Assembly (NCBI RefSeq): GCF_002968835.1
Contig: NZ_PKQK01000001.1
Location: 1,984,001 to 2,048,000 of the forward strand
Reading direction: 5' to 3'
Length of the DNA stretch: 64,000 nucleotides
Source: Paenibacillus sp. PCH8
Lineage (GTDB): Bacteria > Bacillota > Bacilli > Paenibacillales > Paenibacillaceae
Below the pieces are notes generated by a model. That model saw only the letters and a list, made by a program, of their open reading frames with translations. It was not told the origin of the DNA and did not search any database. Numbering within the stretch: the first letter of the stretch is position 1; every line of letters starts with the position of its first letter. Both the position numbers and the translations under genes were made by a program. This document shows, one piece after another, positions 1 through 9,412 of the stretch.

Positions 1-99
1 GGGGAGAAAATATATTTATCAAAAGGTTCGGAAAAAAATATAAAGTTGACAACGATGGAAGATATGGAAATACTCAAGGCACTTCTGCATACACAGTAG
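1..99 (+). CDS. C-terminal end of an IspD/TarI-like cytidylyltransferase (partial)
   Basis: The first bases of the window are open in frame 1 and stop with TAG at 97-99. The last residues read NIKLTTMEDMEILKALLHTQ. This closely resembles the end of the complete cytidylyltransferase at 2803-3528 (NIKITTPADYYIFRALF), where the IK-T-TP/ME-D motif is typical of the last strand and helix of IspD/TarI-type CTP:sugar- or polyol-phosphate cytidylyltransferases. Only about 32 residues are present. It sits directly before an NAD-dependent epimerase, as the second copy does, so it is probably the first member of a duplicated cytidylyltransferase-epimerase pair. The substrate cannot be inferred. Confidence 0.62.
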   Translation, partial: GEKIYLSKGSEKNIKLTTMEDMEILKALLHTQ

Positions 100-209
100 G
101 CTATATCAATCTGCTATAAATGAAATTAGTGTTTATGGGTAATTGTTGATTATTTTAATTCAAAACATTAAATAAAGGTTCAAGTTATATTCCAAGGAGA
201 CAATAACTT

Positions 210-1280
210 ATGATTCAGAAAAGTTTGAATTATGTTATGGATATAAAGAAAGTGGCAGATCAAGATCTCAACTGGGAAAAGGTTAGTAATAAAAAAATAA
301 TAATATCAGGTGCCAGTGGGATGATCGGGAGATTTTTAATTGATGTAATTATGTATCGAAATAAGATCTATCAGGATAACATATCCATTATTGCTTTAGG
401 GAGAACAATGAGCCAAGCTAGTTCTTTATTTACTGATTATCTAGGTTATGAAAGATTTCAATTCATACCATGTGATATCAATGATTTTAACACGCTTAGA
501 GAAATCGAAGCAGTTGACTTTGTTATTCATGCAGCCAGCAAAACCCACCCTTTAGAATATTCCAATGCACCCATTGATACTATATTAATTAATACGTTGG
601 GTACAAACAATATGCTTGAATTAGCAGCTCGTGGACAGGGAGCACGATTTGTACTACTATCTTCGGTTGAAGTATATGGAGAAAATAGAGGAGACGTTGA
701 GGAATTCACTGAAGATTATTGTGGCTATATTGACTGCAATACTTTAAGGGCAGGATACCCAGAAGGGAAGCGGGTAGCAGAAGCACTATGCCAAGCTTAT
801 TGTAAAGAGAAAAACGTTGATTTTGTAACTGTTCGTTTGGCAAGAATTTTTGGGCCAACCATGAATATGGATGATAGTAAAGCAGTGTCTCAACTTATAA
901 AAAATGCGGTAAATAAAGATGATATCGTCCTGAAAAGTGAAGGGAATCAATATTTTAGTTATTGTTATGTTGGTGATGCTGTATTAGGCATATTAAAAAT
1001 AATGTTCGAGAGTAAGAGTGGGGAATGTTACAACCTTTCTGGGAAAAAAGGGAATATCACCCTTAAAGATTTAGCAACATACTTGGCTAGCCTTAATGGA
1101 AGACAGATCAGATACGAATTAGCAAATGAAGAAGAACAAATGGGATATTCTAAGGCGAGTAAAGCCATCTTAAATATTGATAAATTGAAATTATTGGATT
1201 GGTCCCCCATATTTGATATAAAAGAAAGTTTGAAAAATACTGTTGAAATAATCCATGAACTTAAAATAGAATCCAGGTAA
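210..1280 (+). CDS. NAD-dependent epimerase/dehydratase (extended SDR), copy 1
   Basis: Extended short-chain dehydrogenase of 356 residues. The N-terminal Rossmann motif is GASGMIG (about residues 34-40), followed by the LSSVEVYG strand that carries the catalytic serine region, and a YPEGKR segment matching the YxxxK catalytic pair (about residues 185-190). These enzymes act on nucleotide-activated sugars or polyols in the cytoplasm. The start is supported by AAGGAGA a few bases upstream. It follows the partial cytidylyltransferase and lies 11 bp before a CDP-glycerol glycerophosphotransferase-like gene, so it probably helps make a CDP-linked precursor. It is a clear paralogue of the SDR at 3549-4598. 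The exact substrate is unknown. Confidence 0.85.
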   Translation: MIQKSLNYVMDIKKVADQDLNWEKVSNKKIIISGASGMIGRFLIDVIMYRNKIYQDNISIIALGRTMSQASSLFTDYLGYERFQFIPCDINDFNTLREIEAVDFVIHAASKTHPLEYSNAPIDTILINTLGTNNMLELAARGQGARFVLLSSVEVYGENRGDVEEFTEDYCGYIDCNTLRAGYPEGKRVAEALCQAYCKEKNVDFVTVRLARIFGPTMNMDDSKAVSQLIKNAVNKDDIVLKSEGNQYFSYCYVGDAVLGILKIMFESKSGECYNLSGKKGNITLKDLATYLASLNGRQIRYELANEEEQMGYSKASKAILNIDKLKLLDWSPIFDIKESLKNTVEIIHELKIESR

Positions 1281-1291
1281 TCGGAGGCAAC

Positions 1292-2494
1292 ATGAGCAGA
1301 GCGTTCAGTGAAAGTCTATATATTGTTTATCGACGTATAAAAGCTATCTCTATAGCAGCTTTGTACTATTTGTTTCGGTTTTTACCAATGGACGATAAAA
1401 AAGTTGTATTATCCAGTTTTGAAGGAAAACAAGGATACAGTTGTAATCCTAAATATATAGCTGAGGAGATTCTAAAGAGAAATAAATTAAGCAGCCAACC
1501 ATACAAACTTATTTGGTTAGTAAATGATACTTCCAATATATTTCCGAGTGAGATTCTTGTGAAGAAAAACAGTTTTTGGAACAGAGCATACCAACTATCC
1601 ACAGCAGCCATATGGATCGATAACCATAGAAAGCCATTGGAAACTAGAAAGAGAAAAAAGCAATTGTATATAGCTACGTGGCATGGAGCAATTGGCTTTA
1701 AAGCTGTAGGTGAATTGAGAGGAACTTCCTTTCCTGAGATAGCCCGTTTGGTCAGCAAACATGATTCTCAACTTGTGGATTATTTTTTGTCTAATTCTTC
1801 ATGGTGCAGTGATATGTATAGGAAGGCGTTCTTTTACGAAGGTGAAATCATTAAAACCGGCTCTCCAAGATGTGATGTTTATAGAGAGGCAGAGCATATG
1901 CGTAAAAGAATACGCAAAGAATTTGAACTGCCTGAAAATTCAAAAATATTGCTTTATGCTCCAACATTTCGGAGTGGGACGCAAAATATGGTTATGAATA
2001 CTTTATCGGGGGAGAGCCGACTGTCATATGAAGCTTTACACGAAGTATTAAATAAAAAGTTCCAGGGCGATTGGTATATCTTTGTACGGTTACATCCAAG
2101 CCTCAAAGGTCAGAAATTTGAGAACAAAGAGAATAACTCTATCATTTTTGATATAACTAATAGAGATGATGCATATGACGTATTAGCTGCCACGGATCTG
2201 TTTATTTCAGATTATTCAAGTATAGCCTTCGACGCTGCAGCTATGAATATCCCCGTATTTATTTTCGCTGAGGATATGGATGATTATGTGAAAGATAGAG
2301 GTAGGCTTCTTTGGGATATGGAGGATTTACCTTTTAAAGTATCATATAGAAATGATGAGCTATTAAAAAATATCATTGAGTTTAATGAGGAGGAGTATCA
2401 TAATGGCCTAGGCAAATTACGTGATGAAGTTGAATTATTGGAAGACGGCTATGCGAGCCAAAGAGTTGTTGATCTTATACAAAAAAAAACTTAA
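1292..2494 (+). CDS. CDP-glycerol glycerophosphotransferase-family protein (TagB/TagF-like)
   Basis: A 400-residue protein with the family hallmarks: TWHGAIGFK (the conserved HG region), GSPRCDVY, LYAPTFR, RLHPSL and, near the C terminus, ISDYSSIAFD, which is the nucleotide- or phosphate-binding segment of TagB/TagF/TarL enzymes. The family transfers a polyol phosphate from CDP-glycerol or CDP-ribitol to a growing glycan at the inner membrane face. A weakly hydrophobic, basic N terminus (about residues 10-35) could give membrane association. Start supported by CGGAGG upstream. The gene ends a first transcription unit, because a terminator-like hairpin follows at 2547-2589. The transferred group could be something other than glycerol phosphate. 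Confidence 0.85.
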   Translation: MSRAFSESLYIVYRRIKAISIAALYYLFRFLPMDDKKVVLSSFEGKQGYSCNPKYIAEEILKRNKLSSQPYKLIWLVNDTSNIFPSEILVKKNSFWNRAYQLSTAAIWIDNHRKPLETRKRKKQLYIATWHGAIGFKAVGELRGTSFPEIARLVSKHDSQLVDYFLSNSSWCSDMYRKAFFYEGEIIKTGSPRCDVYREAEHMRKRIRKEFELPENSKILLYAPTFRSGTQNMVMNTLSGESRLSYEALHEVLNKKFQGDWYIFVRLHPSLKGQKFENKENNSIIFDITNRDDAYDVLAATDLFISDYSSIAFDAAAMNIPVFIFAEDMDDYVKDRGRLLWDMEDLPFKVSYRNDELLKNIIEFNEEEYHNGLGKLRDEVELLEDGYASQRVVDLIQKKT

Positions 2495-2546
2495 GAGATC
2501 GAACGTTACAGCTTTAAATTTTTACTATTATTGGCTTCAAAAGTAT

Positions 2547-2589
2547 AGAAGATGGTTCCCTTTTTAGGAGACATCTTCTTATTTTTTTG
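2547..2589 (+). terminator. Intrinsic terminator after the first glycan unit
   Basis: AGAAGATG (2547-2554) pairs with CATCTTCT (2572-2579) and is followed by a T-rich run. It separates the first SDR/glycerophosphotransferase pair from the second module. TATAAT-like hexamers at 2713-2718 and 2725-2730 suggest that a new promoter serves the gene starting at 2803, although no good -35 box was found. Confidence 0.7.
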
Positions 2590-2802
2590 CTTCATTTTTG
2601 GAATTAATTGGAGGATATGTTGTAAGCTTTGAGCTAATGAAAGTTTCCTTTTAATCCGATATAAGTTAGAGAACTGTAGTAAGTGTATCTCACTTCATAT
2701 TAGTTTTTATCTTATAATACCGTGTATAATATATGCTTAATTTAATCGAAACCCATCATGTAGTTTATCTTGGAAATCAGACAGCATAGGAGGAGGAATA
2801 AA

Positions 2803-3528
2803 ATGATAACGGCGATCATTTTGGCAGGTGGAACTGGAGTAAGAATGAATAGTAGAACAAAACCTAAACAATTTCTGGAGCTTCATGGAAAACCGATCAT
2901 TATTCATACATTAGAACATTTCGAACGCCATCCAAAAGTGGATAATATAGTGGTGGTTTGTGTTAAAGGGTGGAACAAAGAACTAGAGAATGTCATAAAA
3001 AGAAATTATATAACTAAAGTGAAGTGGGTTGTAGGAGGCGGAGAAACAGTCCAAATGTCAACCTATAATGGACTGAAAGCTGTTTACAATGAAATGGGTC
3101 ATTTAAAAAATCATATTGCAATAATTCATGATGGGGTACGTCCGTTAATAGATGAAAAGTTAATAACAGATAATATTGAAACGGTTAAAAATCGAGGATC
3201 CTCTGTGACTGTTAGTTACGCGATTGAAACTATAACCTCAGTAGATGATGATGGAAAGATTTTACGAGTAGAGAATAGGGACAAGGCTAGAATTGCAAAA
3301 GCACCTCAATGTTTTTATATGGACAGACTTATGGAAGCACATCATAAGGCACAGACTGAGGGGATTCATTCAATGATAGATGCTGCTTCCTTAATGAATT
3401 ATTATGGACATGATCTTCATACAGTACTTGGTTCTAACTATAACATCAAAATTACGACTCCTGCAGATTATTATATTTTTAGAGCTTTATTTGAAGCCGA
3501 GGAGAATTCGCAAATATTCGGACTATAA
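2803..3528 (+). CDS. IspD/TarI-family cytidylyltransferase
   Basis: A 241-residue CTP-dependent nucleotidyltransferase. It has the N-terminal CTP-binding loop LAGGTGVRM, the HDGVRPL motif (metal or substrate-binding aspartate) and the terminal IKITTPADYYI. An upstream in-frame TTG at 2770 exists, but ATG 2803 is preceded by AGGAGGAGGAAT at good spacing and begins exactly at the conserved MITAIILAGGTG. The family includes IspD (methylerythritol phosphate) and TarI/Bcs1 (ribitol phosphate). Context with glycerophosphotransferases, LicD and an adjacent SDR argues for a polyol-phosphate or similar CDP-activated surface-glycan precursor, not isoprenoid synthesis. This is the second such gene in the locus. 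Confidence 0.85.
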   Translation: MITAIILAGGTGVRMNSRTKPKQFLELHGKPIIIHTLEHFERHPKVDNIVVVCVKGWNKELENVIKRNYITKVKWVVGGGETVQMSTYNGLKAVYNEMGHLKNHIAIIHDGVRPLIDEKLITDNIETVKNRGSSVTVSYAIETITSVDDDGKILRVENRDKARIAKAPQCFYMDRLMEAHHKAQTEGIHSMIDAASLMNYYGHDLHTVLGSNYNIKITTPADYYIFRALFEAEENSQIFGL

Positions 3529-3548
3529 CATTGAAAATTGGTGATACG

Positions 3549-4598
3549 ATGAATGAAATTCTAAAAGAAGATTTTGAATATATACAGGATGCTCATCTAC
3601 CGTGGGAAAGTATTAAGAATAGCACTGTATTTATTACAGGAGCAACAGGATATATAGGGTCTTTATTAGTTCGTTTTTTTGATTATATGAATAAGAACTA
3701 TCAATATAACATTAGAATTGTAGCACTTGTTCGTGATTACAATAAAGCAGTGAATGTATTTAATTCATTGGAAGTAGAAATAGTGGAAAGTGACATTCGA
3801 CAGTTGTTATCACTCGAAATGCAAGTTGATTTTATTTTCCATTGTGCAGCTGTGACCAATTCGAAGGCAATGATTGAAGAACCTGTTGAAGTGACCGAGG
3901 GAATTGTGCAAGGGACATTTAATGTCATGAAGTTGTCAGCAGAACAAAACGTAAAAAGTGTTGTTTTCCTTTCTTCTATGGAAGTCTACGGTAGTAGTGA
4001 GGGGAGTTCCAAAGTTGGTGAGAAGGATCTGGGGCGTATTGAAATTTATAATACAAGGAACTGTTACCCTCTCGGTAAGAGAATGGCAGAGAACATTTGC
4101 TTCAGTTATTTTTCTGAATACAAGGTTCCTGTTAAGGTTGCAAGACTTGCACAAACCTTTGGAGCTGGTATTTCTGAGAATGAGAATAGAGTCTTTGCGC
4201 AATTTGCTCGCAGTGTTCTTCAAGGTAAGGATATTGTGCTTCATACAGATGGATCATCTATGGGTAATTATTGCTATTCAGCGGATGTAATTCGGGCGCT
4301 GTTCTATATTCTGTTCAATGGTGTCAATGGACAGGAATATAATGTGGTCAATGAAGAAGCTAGTTTAAGTATTAGAGAAATGGCGAATCTTGTAGCTCAG
4401 AATGTTTCCGGGGGAAATATTAAAGTGAAGTATGAAATTCCTGCGCTAAATCAATACGGATATGCTGTTACAACTAATATAAAGCTATCAGCTTCAAAAA
4501 TTGTGGAACTCGGTTGGAAACCTAAGTATGGATTAGAACTCATGTACAAACGAATGATTGATTACATGACATTGAATGAACAGAAATTAACTGTCTAA
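3549..4598 (+). CDS. NAD-dependent epimerase/dehydratase (extended SDR), copy 2
   Basis: Extended SDR of about 349 residues. GATGYIG is the dinucleotide-binding loop, FLSSMEVYG the serine strand, and CYPLGKR fits the YxxxK catalytic pair. ATG 3549 is preferred over TTG 3531 because GGTGAT precedes it. Only 20 bp separate it from the cytidylyltransferase. It resembles the SDR at 210-1280 along its length, including shared motifs such as L-SS-EVYG and YP-GKR-AE, so the cytidylyltransferase-SDR pair has been duplicated. Likely role: redox or epimerisation step for a CDP- or sugar-linked precursor. Substrate not determinable from sequence. Confidence 0.84.
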   Translation: MNEILKEDFEYIQDAHLPWESIKNSTVFITGATGYIGSLLVRFFDYMNKNYQYNIRIVALVRDYNKAVNVFNSLEVEIVESDIRQLLSLEMQVDFIFHCAAVTNSKAMIEEPVEVTEGIVQGTFNVMKLSAEQNVKSVVFLSSMEVYGSSEGSSKVGEKDLGRIEIYNTRNCYPLGKRMAENICFSYFSEYKVPVKVARLAQTFGAGISENENRVFAQFARSVLQGKDIVLHTDGSSMGNYCYSADVIRALFYILFNGVNGQEYNVVNEEASLSIREMANLVAQNVSGGNIKVKYEIPALNQYGYAVTTNIKLSASKIVELGWKPKYGLELMYKRMIDYMTLNEQKLTV

Positions 4599-4667
4599 AA
4601 GTCGCATTTATTATTTATTTATCCAGTATATGTAAAGTTTTTCAGTATAATTATAGGGTAGGTTTGC

Positions 4668-6832
4668 ATGATGAGTGAACAAATCCATCAAAAGTTTATT
4701 GAAACATTCAAAGAGCATAATAAACGGCCCATTGCTTTATACGGGTTGGGGATTACTACAAGAAAGATTTTAGAATTGCATGAACTCTATAATTTTGTTG
4801 GTATTGTGGCCAATGAAAGAATCGGTGAAGTTGTGTATGGAAAAGAAGTTATGTCTATCGATTCAGTAATGAATAATGCCAAATTAATTATTATTGTTTC
4901 TCAAATGAAATCAGTTAAAACAATCTACAATAGAATAAAGCACGCTGAAGAGGCTGGTTTAGAAATATATGATTTAACAGGTGAAAATTTGTCTAAGGAT
5001 CATGAGAACGAATTTTTTGATGAGCCATACTGGAAGAAGAACATTACAGAATTAAAGAATCATATTGATAGAAGTGATATCGTTTCATTTGATCTATGGG
5101 ACACATTGATTATGCGAAAAGTTCTGCATCCAGATCATATTTTTGATATCGTTGAGTCCAAGTCAAAACCTTTTGTGGATAATTTGAATTTTAGCTATTT
5201 AAGGGTTAAAGCAGAGCAAACATTAATAGATATGGGGTATATTCCAAATTTGACAGAAATATATGAAGAGATCCAAAACAATCAGCCTAAGATCGATTCA
5301 CAGTTGTGGCCACGGTTAATGGAACTGGAGATTGAGACGGAAAGGAAGTACTCAATTAAGAGAGAATCTATTGTTTATCTACTAGACTATGCTAGGGAGC
5401 AAGGTAAAAGGGTCTATTTAATATTTGAAACAAGCCTTACAAGCCCGCAGATTCAAAGTCTTCTTGAAAATTGCTTTATTAATGTTGAGAATTGTGAGTG
5501 TTTAATCTCTAATGAAATTAGAAAGACAACTCGAGATGGCTCGATCTATAAGTATTTTAATGAAATTGCCGGCACAGGAAAGAAAATGCACATTGGTAAT
5601 AGAAATGTTGATAAGGTCAAAAATTATAATATCGAAGCAAATTATTTGGCGACTTCATATGAGTTATGGAGTAAATCCTCAATTCGTCATATCCTTCCGA
5701 AGGCGATAACGTTAAACGACAGCATCTTATTAGGCGTCCTAGCATCGAAAGCGTTTAACGATCCGTTCGTTTTATCCTCTTCTAAAGGTAAAATGGAGAT
5801 TAAAAATTTATATGAACTTGGATACTATTGTTTCGCTGGCTTGACAATAAAGTTCCTTACTTGGCTTACAGAGAAATATAGATTTAATCATAGTGCTGTT
5901 ATTTTATTCGCTTCGCGAGATGGGTATCTGCTACATCAATTATACGAAAAAATAAGAAGTCAACAAGTTGATTTGGGGTTGCCTGAAGGCATCTATTTTT
6001 ATATATCCAGAAGAGCGGTAAACGTCGCTTGTATCCATTCGGAAAAGGATATAGCAAATATTGTTCGTTCAGTATTGGATTTATCAAGAGGTAAGCTTAA
6101 TCAAATTTTAGGGCAACGGTTAGGTATTGATTTCGATCCTAAGGATGAGATTCTGAATTGTGAACTAAATACAATTCAGGATACCCAAGATAGCGATCAA
6201 ATTATAGAACGAGTACTTGAATATAAGCAGTTAATTCTCAGTAATGCTTTAAAAGAGCGAGTAAACTATCTCAAGTATATAGACCTGGTCCTTCAGAATA
6301 AGTACAATGATGACCGTGAGGTATACTTCTTTGACTTATATACAAAAGGAACAAGTTTTCATAATCTCAAAAAATTACTCTCAAATATGAAATTGATATG
6401 TTTTGATGTTAAAGATGCCCCAATGAATATATCTCCAATTTGGATGAGATACAGCGATTGTTTGGAGATGCAGGAGAAACTCGTTTCTCTTTTCAAAAAT
6501 TTTATCAGCTTTTTGAAGTTGCGTATGCGTCATCCGAAGGACAGTTAAAATGCTTCGACGAAAAAGGGAACCCTCAGTTTATAAAGTCTAGTGAGTATAA
6601 CCACAACGAAATTATAGCCTTGCAGAGAGGTGTTCAAGACTTTATAGCTGATTTGGAATACTTAAATGAAAGTTGGTATCTGCAACCTATTAATTTAGGC
6701 ATGGTAGATTCGTTTAGTGAAATGATGGATGTTAAGAGAACGATTATGCCACCAACACTAAGTAAGGGTTTTGGGTATTATGACAGCTTCGCCTCAGAAG
6801 AAACGATGAATATCTGGGAAAATATGATTTAA
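4668..6832 (+). pseudogene. HAD-like glycan-locus protein, paralogue 1, interrupted by a one-base frameshift
   Basis: Read directly, the frame ends at 6548 (626 aa). The real C-terminal part continues in another frame to 6832. At 6418-6421 the sequence has four Cs. With five Cs the reading runs on as DAPNEYISNLDEIQRLFGDA and gives 721 residues, matching the paralogues of 713 and 709 aa downstream. Domains: an N-terminal Rossmann-like module (LYGLGITTRK, residues 20-100), a HAD-like domain with nucleophile Asp142 in FDLWDTL, and a C-terminal domain containing FASRDGYLL. The other HAD motifs are eroded: FETS replaces SDMY at 253-256, GN replaces GD at 310-311, and the motif III lysine region reads KTTRDG. 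It is probably not an active phosphatase. The frameshift may be a sequencing error. Confidence 0.75.
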
Positions 6833-6843
6833 GGAGATTATTA

Positions 6844-9387
6844 GTGCGAAAAAAGATGAAAAGTACTTTGTTGAATGTAGTTTATTCACTTCAACAAGCG
6901 ACCTCTAATTTAGAAACACTTGTTCATGCTGGGCGATATACCGATTCGTTAGAAGTACTAAAAGCTTGTCAAGAAGGTGCTATAAGTATTGGAACTACAA
7001 TAGAGCAGCAGGCTAACCAAGATACTGGATACATTATCAAGAAATTAGAAAATTATTGTGAAAGTGTCTACCAAGTTTATATAAATGTAGAGAATGCAGA
7101 TTATCTTGCGAGTAATCCGTTGAAAAACTTAGCTGACCAATTGCACGATATAGAAATATGTATTGAGAGTGAAATTCACGTGAAATATGAGGTTGTATTT
7201 CTTCCATATAAAGCTTCCATGTGGGATTCAATGGAGAGCGTATGGAAAGCTGCGAATGAAGATCCGAATTGTAATTGTTATGTTATTCCTGTCCCATACT
7301 TTGAATTTATTCAAAATCCAAAAACACAATTGTTAAGATATGAGGGAGCCGAATTTCCATCATACGTTCCGACTATGCCATTTAATAACTATGATTTTAA
7401 GCAGCAAATGCCTGACGTAATCTATATACACAATCCATATGATCAATACAATAATGTTACATCTGTTCATCCTTCGTTCTATGCTTCTATATTAAAAGAG
7501 TATACCAATCTTCTTGTGTATATTCCTTATTTTGTAACCGGAGGATCAATCTCAAAAAGTCTTACTTCGTTACCGACATACCAATTTATGGATGTAATTG
7601 TCACTCAATCGGAAAGTGTGAGTAGTTTCTATAAAGGTAACGTCGCTTCAGAAAAATTAGTCGCGCTAGGCTCCCCAAAAGTAGACAAAGTACAAGTGCT
7701 TTCTAAAGAAAATAGAGTAATACCGATAGAGTGGGAGTCCATTATCCAAGATAAGAAGATCATTTTCTATAATACAAGTCTATCCAGCTTATATGAATAT
7801 AAAGAAAAATGCCTTGAGAAGATGAGGGATGTATTTACTTGTTTTAAGGGCAGAGAGAACGAAGTGTTGTTATGGAGACCACATCCTCTAGTTAAGGCTA
7901 CATTAAAATCAACGTTTCCACAACTCTATCAGGAGTACTGCGAGATAGAAGAAGAATTTATATTTAGTCAAATGGGTATTTTGGATGCAAGTCCGGACAT
8001 CTCACTTTCTGTAGCGATTTCAGATGCATATATTGGGGAAGAAGGCTCTTCTGTTATTCATTTGTTTGGGGCTACAGGAAAACCAATATTTTTACTCCAT
8101 TTTGGAGACGAAGATATTAACCGACTAGGATTTGCAGATGCCCATCTAGAAGGTGAAGAACTGTGGTTTACTCACGCTCATTATAATGCTTTATGTAAAA
8201 TGAACATTCACACTGCTCAAGTTGAGATTATGAATAGTATCCCCAATGAGCTTCCAATAAAAGATCTGTTGTATCACGATATCGCTAAAGTAGATCATAA
8301 ATTATACTTTGTACCAAGTCGTGCAGAAGAGATGGCCATTTATGATATGGAAAACAATAAATTCGAAAAAGTTGCATATGAAAATGAGAATGATAATGTT
8401 TTCTCTAAATTTACAAGAGCAGTGCGACTGAATAATTTCCTGTACTTTTTACCAGTGAATCATTTTGCTTTAGTCAGGTATAACGTAACGGATGGAACCT
8501 TCAAATATTATTCTGAAATAGTAAAAAAAATAAAAAAATATTCTTTGAATAATAATCAGGGTCTATATTTTATGAATGCAATTGTTCAAGAAGGCGACTT
8601 GCTTTTTTTGGCAGCTGCTCAGACAAATATAATTATTGAATTTAATACAGTTACCGAGACTATAATACTGCACAAAGTCGGAACTAAAGAAACAGGATTT
8701 TATCGTATGGAAAATGACGGTGAATACTATTGGTTGATTTCAAATGAAGATGGACCAATAGTTAAGTGGAATCGTAAAACAAATCAAACATTCGAATATG
8801 ATAAATATCCAAAAGGATTTTTGTCAGAAGGAAAAGGATTTTTCAGCATAATAAATTGTGCCACAGACTATATGCTGTTATTCCCTAAAAAAGGTAATAT
8901 GATTGTCGAAATTAATAAAGAATCAGGGATTATGCAAGAATACATTTTGGATTTGCCATACAAAGAAGGAGAAAGGAAATCAGAACAACATAATTGGCCG
9001 AATAATTACTATTTTGTGAAAAGAATTAACGAAAATCAGATCGTTGCACTTACAGCATATGATAGCTCACTGCTATTTATAAATACTGAAACTCGACAGG
9101 TAGTTATGAAAGAGAGCAAATTTATTAAAAATGAATCCAGACTATATTATCAAGAATGGGGCAGCAATCTACCTTATGCTTGTAGAGAAGGACTACTTTC
9201 CAACGTTGAAGACTTTCTTGACGGTTTAGATAAATATAATATTGAACACAGTGTAGCTCAAAAAAGAGCGTATCAAAAGGTTATTAATAACATGGACGGA
9301 ACAAGTGGCTTGAAAATACATCAACATATAACTAACCAATTAAAGATCACGAATCAATTGGAATGTGCGGAAAAAGGGCAGTATTAG
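6844..9387 (+). CDS. CDP-glycerol glycerophosphotransferase-like protein fused to a probable beta-propeller
   Basis: An 847-residue protein starting at GTG 6844 with AAGGAGATT upstream. An N-terminal helical part (about 1-110) is followed by a glycerophosphotransferase-like region: FLPYKASMWDSMESVW, LGSPKVDKV, LWRPHPL, and SDAYIGEEGSSVIHLFGATGKP, which corresponds to the SDYSS-F-D segment of TagF-type enzymes. From about residue 465 to 790 there are repeated units with a YF-P or Y-L-I strand followed by an aromatic-Asp/Asn turn (IYDMENNKF, RYNVTDGTF, EFNTVTET, KWNRKTNQT, EINKESG, FINTETRQ). This is the look of a six-bladed propeller. The propeller may bind glycan or a protein acceptor. Function is inferred by family only. 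Confidence 0.7.
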   Translation: MRKKMKSTLLNVVYSLQQATSNLETLVHAGRYTDSLEVLKACQEGAISIGTTIEQQANQDTGYIIKKLENYCESVYQVYINVENADYLASNPLKNLADQLHDIEICIESEIHVKYEVVFLPYKASMWDSMESVWKAANEDPNCNCYVIPVPYFEFIQNPKTQLLRYEGAEFPSYVPTMPFNNYDFKQQMPDVIYIHNPYDQYNNVTSVHPSFYASILKEYTNLLVYIPYFVTGGSISKSLTSLPTYQFMDVIVTQSESVSSFYKGNVASEKLVALGSPKVDKVQVLSKENRVIPIEWESIIQDKKIIFYNTSLSSLYEYKEKCLEKMRDVFTCFKGRENEVLLWRPHPLVKATLKSTFPQLYQEYCEIEEEFIFSQMGILDASPDISLSVAISDAYIGEEGSSVIHLFGATGKPIFLLHFGDEDINRLGFADAHLEGEELWFTHAHYNALCKMNIHTAQVEIMNSIPNELPIKDLLYHDIAKVDHKLYFVPSRAEEMAIYDMENNKFEKVAYENENDNVFSKFTRAVRLNNFLYFLPVNHFALVRYNVTDGTFKYYSEIVKKIKKYSLNNNQGLYFMNAIVQEGDLLFLAAAQTNIIIEFNTVTETIILHKVGTKETGFYRMENDGEYYWLISNEDGPIVKWNRKTNQTFEYDKYPKGFLSEGKGFFSIINCATDYMLLFPKKGNMIVEINKESGIMQEYILDLPYKEGERKSEQHNWPNNYYFVKRINENQIVALTAYDSSLLFINTETRQVVMKESKFIKNESRLYYQEWGSNLPYACREGLLSNVEDFLDGLDKYNIEHSVAQKRAYQKVINNMDGTSGLKIHQHITNQLKITNQLECAEKGQY

Positions 9388-9412
9388 TGGAAGAAGAGGG
9401 AAGGTGAAAGAG

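Noticed and set aside
2803-3528. Assignment as the isoprenoid enzyme IspD
   Set aside because: The fold is the same, but the gene lies among glycerophosphotransferases and SDRs and has a sister copy in the same locus, which suits a polyol-phosphate cytidylyltransferase better.
6418-6421. Phase-variable poly-C tract in a surface-glycan gene
   Set aside because: The run is short (4-5 bases) and the same type of one-base loss occurs in unrelated genes, so sequencing error is the simpler explanation. It is kept as a question, not as a claim.
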